A stretch of DNA of 57,670 nt, taken from NCBI GenBank assembly GCA_014905825.1, contig JACGCN010000101.1:1-57670 (forward strand), read 5' to 3'. Below, piece after piece: positions 55,673 through 57,670 of the stretch. The notes beneath the pieces were generated by a model. The model saw nothing but the letters and a program-made list of their open reading frames with translations, had not been told where the DNA came from and searched no databases. Each line of letters begins with the position of its first letter. The stretch's first letter is position 1. The position numbers and the translations under genes were made by a program. Source of the stretch: Lyophyllum atratum (lineage: Eukaryota; Basidiomycota; Agaricomycetes; Agaricales; Lyophyllaceae).

Positions 55673-56280
55673 ATTTCTTATACACTTTTTCTAAATTTTT
55701 GGACCTTTTCACAATTGGATTCTTGATACCACATACGGAACTTGAAATGTATAATTTGATTTTTTGTAGAGTCTAGACCGCGATGACGAGTGATGTTGTC
55801 AAGGCACCAAGCTTCCCTCCCTGACGTCATACATGCTTGTTCCTGATTGGGACAGAGTTGGCTCCGAGTCGCGATCACCCACATCTCGCCAGCCGTTTGA
55901 TTTTTCCCTGGCTGGCTCCTTGCCCACATGGCCTAGCGTTTCAGCGGCGCGGTGCTAGACCTGCATGAGCCGTTCACCGTATTGTTCTTTCGTTTTTCCA
56001 GTATCAGTCTCATTGACACGCAGGTAAACGGTTGTACAAATTTCATGATGTGCGTAGACCAGAACCGCAAGCAGCCGTCCATCGCCGCGCTGGCAAGTGG
56101 TAGGCTCTGCATCCTGCTTCGAGGGAATCCTGACTTCTCAAATGCTCGACAGGAAATGATGCTCCTTTCCCATTTCCATTCCGTCTGGCTCAGAGACAGT
56201 GTGAGGAAGACTCACTAAGTTCAGTGTAGTAGTGGTAGTGTAATGGACGGCTGATCCGGCACAATTACAACCCCGGAGTA
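55673..56280. other. Intergenic, no gene seen
   Basis: A 600-bp gap between the CSC1-like gene and the promoter of the last small gene. Frames at 55952-56218 (plus) and 55678-55929 (minus) show no similarity or splice support. Confidence 0.45.
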
Positions 56281-56287
56281 TATATAA
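56281..56287 (+). promoter_or_regulatory. TATA box of the small gene at 56374
   Basis: TATATAA followed by a T-run (56297-56305) and pyrimidine-rich leader; 93 nt from the TATA start to the ATG at 56374. This layout (TATA, start site about 30 nt downstream, short leader) is typical of a strongly transcribed gene. Confidence 0.6.
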
Positions 56288-56373
56288 GTCAAAGTCTTTT
56301 TTTTTGTTCGCACTCCCAAGACTCATACACGTCGCAGTCTAACTTTCCTTCTTATCCGCTCGTTAACCACTAC

Positions 56374-56576
56374 ATGTCTTCAACAACCCCTGCGCAAACT
56401 CCAGACGCAACGACGGACCCGTTCGTTGCCTACTTCCCGCCCTATACGAATACACGTTCAGCCTATGGCAGGAATCCAAACGTGTAGTTGAGGAGGGTGC
56501 CCTCCCAGATCCTACCGTGAAAGGTGGCGAAGCGAAAAGAAAGCCATCTATCTCGTCCACCAATGATCAGAGTTGA
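56374..56576 (+). CDS. Small hypothetical protein, about 67 aa, apparent 1-bp frameshift
   Basis: Unknown. The ATG at 56374 opens MSSTTPAQTPDATTDPFVAY, then the frame ends after 37 codons. Adding one base within CCCGCCC (56436-56442) switches into a frame that continues with ALYEYTFSLWQESKRVVEEG and ends SISSTNDQS at TGA 56574-56576. The shifted frame has balanced, protein-like composition, unlike the original one, which supports an indel. Without the change the product is a 37-residue peptide. No signal peptide or membrane segment. A strong TATA promoter sits upstream, so transcription is likely. Small fungal genes of this kind are often stress or fruiting-body induced, but no function can be given. 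Confidence 0.4.
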
Positions 56577-57670
56577 GCTCGGCGCAGCAGAGACGTTTCC
56601 TGTTGTGTTGTTTACTATACCACCCTTGCTGGTCTGTAACTCCTCCCCGTTGGCCAGGGCGCCATTATATTCCGCATATTGAGACCTTTCTTATCAGCAC
56701 TGTCGCCGGCTTCGACACCACATAAAGCAACCACCCCCCATACCTCGCAACCCCCGCCATTCTTGATTTTTCACCCTGATAATGGATTTTATGACCATGT
56801 ACTTGTAAACTTACAACATCATGATATTTCTCCTCCTTCCCAATCTAATTATATGACCCTACTTCTGATCCATTGATGTGCGTACTATGAAGGAAGCATG
56901 GCAAACTGCGCGCTCACACAGATCTACCAAGAACATATTCACCCATCTCAGACCGTCTTCCTAAGTCCCGATTGCCGGCGATGAGAGAGGAAGCCCACAT
57001 CCTTAAACGCTACCCTTAAAAGCGAATTTGACATACCGTCTTAAAGGATGTAGTCGGCCTACGACTGGGGTAGATTCATTAATTGTTGCAAAACGTAATC
57101 GTGAACACAATTGGTAAAGTTGGCGGGAGTCACCTAACGATCCTACTGCTGGATGCCTACGCTAATGCAGCTATAGAACATCGCAAACTCTGGTCGATGA
57201 TATACCTTGTCCGCCTCGTCTTGAAAGATCACACTTGTGCGAAGAAAGAAGGCCAACGGCTGAGTTAGCGCTTGCCCGACTTGGACTGTGCAATCGCCAT
57301 GACATGATGATCCGATCGCGTATGCAAACAGCTTGCCCTCCTAATTGACTTCAATGCAGCGAAATTGTCATTCTGCCCCTGGACCACACCGAGAGAAACT
57401 TAGGATCTACATCTACCAGAAGAACCATCTGTATTCCCTATGGCACTCTTCAGTTTTAGATGGCCGAAAGTTGGAATTCACGTCAGAATCTAATGGCGAC
57501 CAAATGTCCTTTGACGTGAGTACTCTGATCAACAGTATTCGCATGTTCTATTTCTAGATCAAGAACCACGGCGAAGACCCTGTTGGTTCCATGCAGTCCA
57601 CGGCAGTAGACGGCAGTTGGACCCTATGATTCCCATAAGATCAATATTAAAGGAACGGCGAACTTTCATT
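56577..57670. other. Right edge, no gene recognised
   Basis: The last 1.1 kb contains only short frames (for example 56679-56876 and 57083-57268 plus) without similarity or convincing splice sites. Given the apparent indels nearby, a gene here could be hidden by sequence errors. Confidence 0.4.

Overview
The window looks like nuclear DNA of a filamentous basidiomycete, most likely an Agaricomycete. The evidence is intron-dense genes with short (about 45-70 nt) GT-AG introns, several GC-AG introns, and a typical mushroom gene set: tandem extracellular intradiol-dioxygenase-like proteins, a GH27 alpha-galactosidase, PalI/Rim9, Sin3, Sly1, DCAF11, a TBL1/Sif2-like WD40 protein and a CSC1/DUF221 channel. 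Species cannot be named from the sequence. I found no rRNA, tRNA, CRISPR array or intact transposon by eye.

Layout. 1-4.3 kb: 3' end of a DEAH-box helicase (+), a small unknown gene (-), nicotinamidase (-), and a single-pass membrane protein of unknown function (-). 4.7-11.5 kb: a block of secreted enzymes on the minus strand, namely two intradiol-dioxygenase-like genes separated by a gene-poor 2 kb and a GH27 alpha-galactosidase. 12.8-20.5 kb: CTR copper transporter (+), NAK/Ark1-Prk1-type kinase with a very long tail (-), 3-hydroxyisobutyrate-dehydrogenase-like protein (+), RidA-family protein (-). 20.8-31.6 kb: all minus strand, Syo1/HEATR3-like ribosomal-protein import factor, a single-pass protein with late-domain-like motifs, the Sin3 co-repressor, and a second member of the membrane family seen at 2.9-4.3 kb. 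32.4-40.6 kb: PalI/Rim9 (+), proline iminopeptidase (-), secreted agmatinase-like ureohydrolase (-), beta-trefoil protein (-). 40.8-50.1 kb: DCAF11 (-) and a TBL1/Sif2-like gene (+) diverging from a 200-bp promoter, a mitochondrial GHITM/BI-1-type protein (+), and Sly1 (-). 50.4 kb to the end: a 71-residue protein with a dual-acylation N-terminus (+), a CSC1-like channel (+), and a small TATA-driven gene (+) near the right edge.

Most genes are unrelated housekeeping genes, not an obvious pathway cluster. Weak functional groupings are the secreted enzymes at 4.7-11.5 kb, two co-repressor components (Sin3 and the Sif2-like protein), and a dehydrogenase/RidA pair that both touch amino-acid catabolism.

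The most notable observations are: (i) an apparently uncharacterised two-member membrane protein family 27 kb apart, sharing an N-terminal membrane segment split by an intron at the same place, an RVTLP motif and an RTQPYEAPYF motif; (ii) two dioxygenase-like proteins whose usual iron-ligand motif is altered; (iii) apparent single-base indels in conserved genes, all within about 2.5 kb of either end, which most likely mark low-quality contig ends; (iv) three GC-AG introns. Exon joins were worked out by hand from reading frame, splice sites and protein-family expectation, so individual boundaries may be off by one splice site.
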